5,814 bases of DNA. It comes from Paracoccaceae bacterium (lineage in GTDB: Bacteria; Pseudomonadota; Alphaproteobacteria; Rhodobacterales; Rhodobacteraceae). Both the position numbers and the translations under genes were made by a program. Numbering within the stretch: position 1 is the stretch's first letter; every line of letters starts with the position of its first letter. The notes under the pieces are model-generated. The model worked only from the letters and a program-made list of their open reading frames with translations. It ran no database searches and was not told the DNA's origin. Where the stretch lies: the NCBI GenBank assembly GCA_024742655.1, contig JANSYB010000177.1, positions 1-5,814 of the forward strand, given 5' to 3'. This document shows, one piece after another, positions 5,518-5,814 of the stretch.

Positions 5518-5814
5518 TCAGATGAGGCCCTGCCAGCGCAACAACCCGATGACGAGTGCGCAAACCACGATCAGGTTGAACACCAGCGCGCCCAGCCATC
5601 CCAGGATCGCGCCCTTTCGGCGATCGGCGGGGTCGACCGTGGCGAGATGGGCATTGATTTCCTCGAATGCCTTGTCGACCAGAACCGGGTCAATCTGGCG
5701 CGCCAGCTTGGGGTGGGACAGTTTCGTTCGCGCCTCGGTCAGGACGCGGCCTGCACGGTGGATACGCTTGGGCAGGAGCCGTCCGGCCCGCCGCAACTGA
5801 ACCCCGAAATCGCG
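5518..5814 (-). CDS. Small protein with one C-terminal membrane helix, 5' end outside the window
   Basis: Ninety-eight codons are visible, ending at TGA (5520-5518); the frame stays open to the right edge (R-D-F-G-V-Q-L-R-R...), so the true start is probably just outside. A TTG at 5796 could serve as a start but has no supporting evidence. The first ~65 residues are strongly basic and probably helical (LRRAGRLLPKRIHRAGRVL, then KLARQIDPVLVDKAFEEI). A basic DRRKG precedes a single hydrophobic span, about residues 69-92, close to the C-terminus (LRWQGLI). By the positive-inside rule the basic part would be cytoplasmic, with a tail-anchor-like arrangement. No enzyme motif or named family is recognised; similar small proteins are conserved next to glyA in Rhodobacterales, as far as I recall. 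It converges on glyA and shares the terminator region. Confidence 0.7.
   Translation of the reverse strand, partial: RDFGVQLRRAGRLLPKRIHRAGRVLTEARTKLSHPKLARQIDPVLVDKAFEEINAHLATVDPADRRKGAILGWLGALVFNLIVVCALVIGLLRWQGLI

Overview
The window is about 5.8 kb of GC-rich DNA with compact gene packing and coding sequences rich in G/C at third codon positions. The proteins resemble those of alphaproteobacteria, most likely Rhodobacterales (Roseobacter/Rhodobacter group). This placement comes from recognising the proteins, not from a database search. It looks like an ordinary chromosomal region: no mobile element, CRISPR array, tRNA or rRNA was seen. No undescribed multi-gene system is apparent. The most unusual content is regulatory.

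Layout, left to right. (1) The 3' end of a + strand malic enzyme gene (maeB, phosphotransacetylase-like C-terminal domain) is followed by a GC-rich hairpin. (2) A 478-bp intergenic stretch comes next. Its right half carries six TTTGCA/TGCAAA boxes in about 112 bp, plus a recognisable promoter. These boxes match the TTTGCAAA-type site of short-chain acyl-CoA-responsive ScfR regulators (PccR/RamB type). (3) prpE (propionyl-CoA synthetase, + strand) overlaps by 14 bp a gene for an exported CIA30/NDUFAF1-like protein. (4) nadK (NAD kinase, - strand) converges on that gene with a 5-bp gap. (5) A 164-bp divergent intergenic region with small dyads separates nadK from glyA (serine hydroxymethyltransferase, + strand), which ends at a strong intrinsic terminator. 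(6) A - strand gene for a small protein with one C-terminal membrane helix runs off the right edge.

Functionally, prpE activates propionate (or related C3 acids) to the CoA thioester. The boxes upstream suggest it is controlled by the acyl-CoA pool through a regulator encoded elsewhere. MaeB next door is an exit from C4 acids to pyruvate, which is where propionate carbon would arrive after the methylmalonyl-CoA route, but a hairpin and 478 bp separate the two genes. NadK supplies NADP, which malic enzyme of this type uses, and GlyA supplies one-carbon units. These last two are housekeeping neighbours rather than evident members of a propionate operon.
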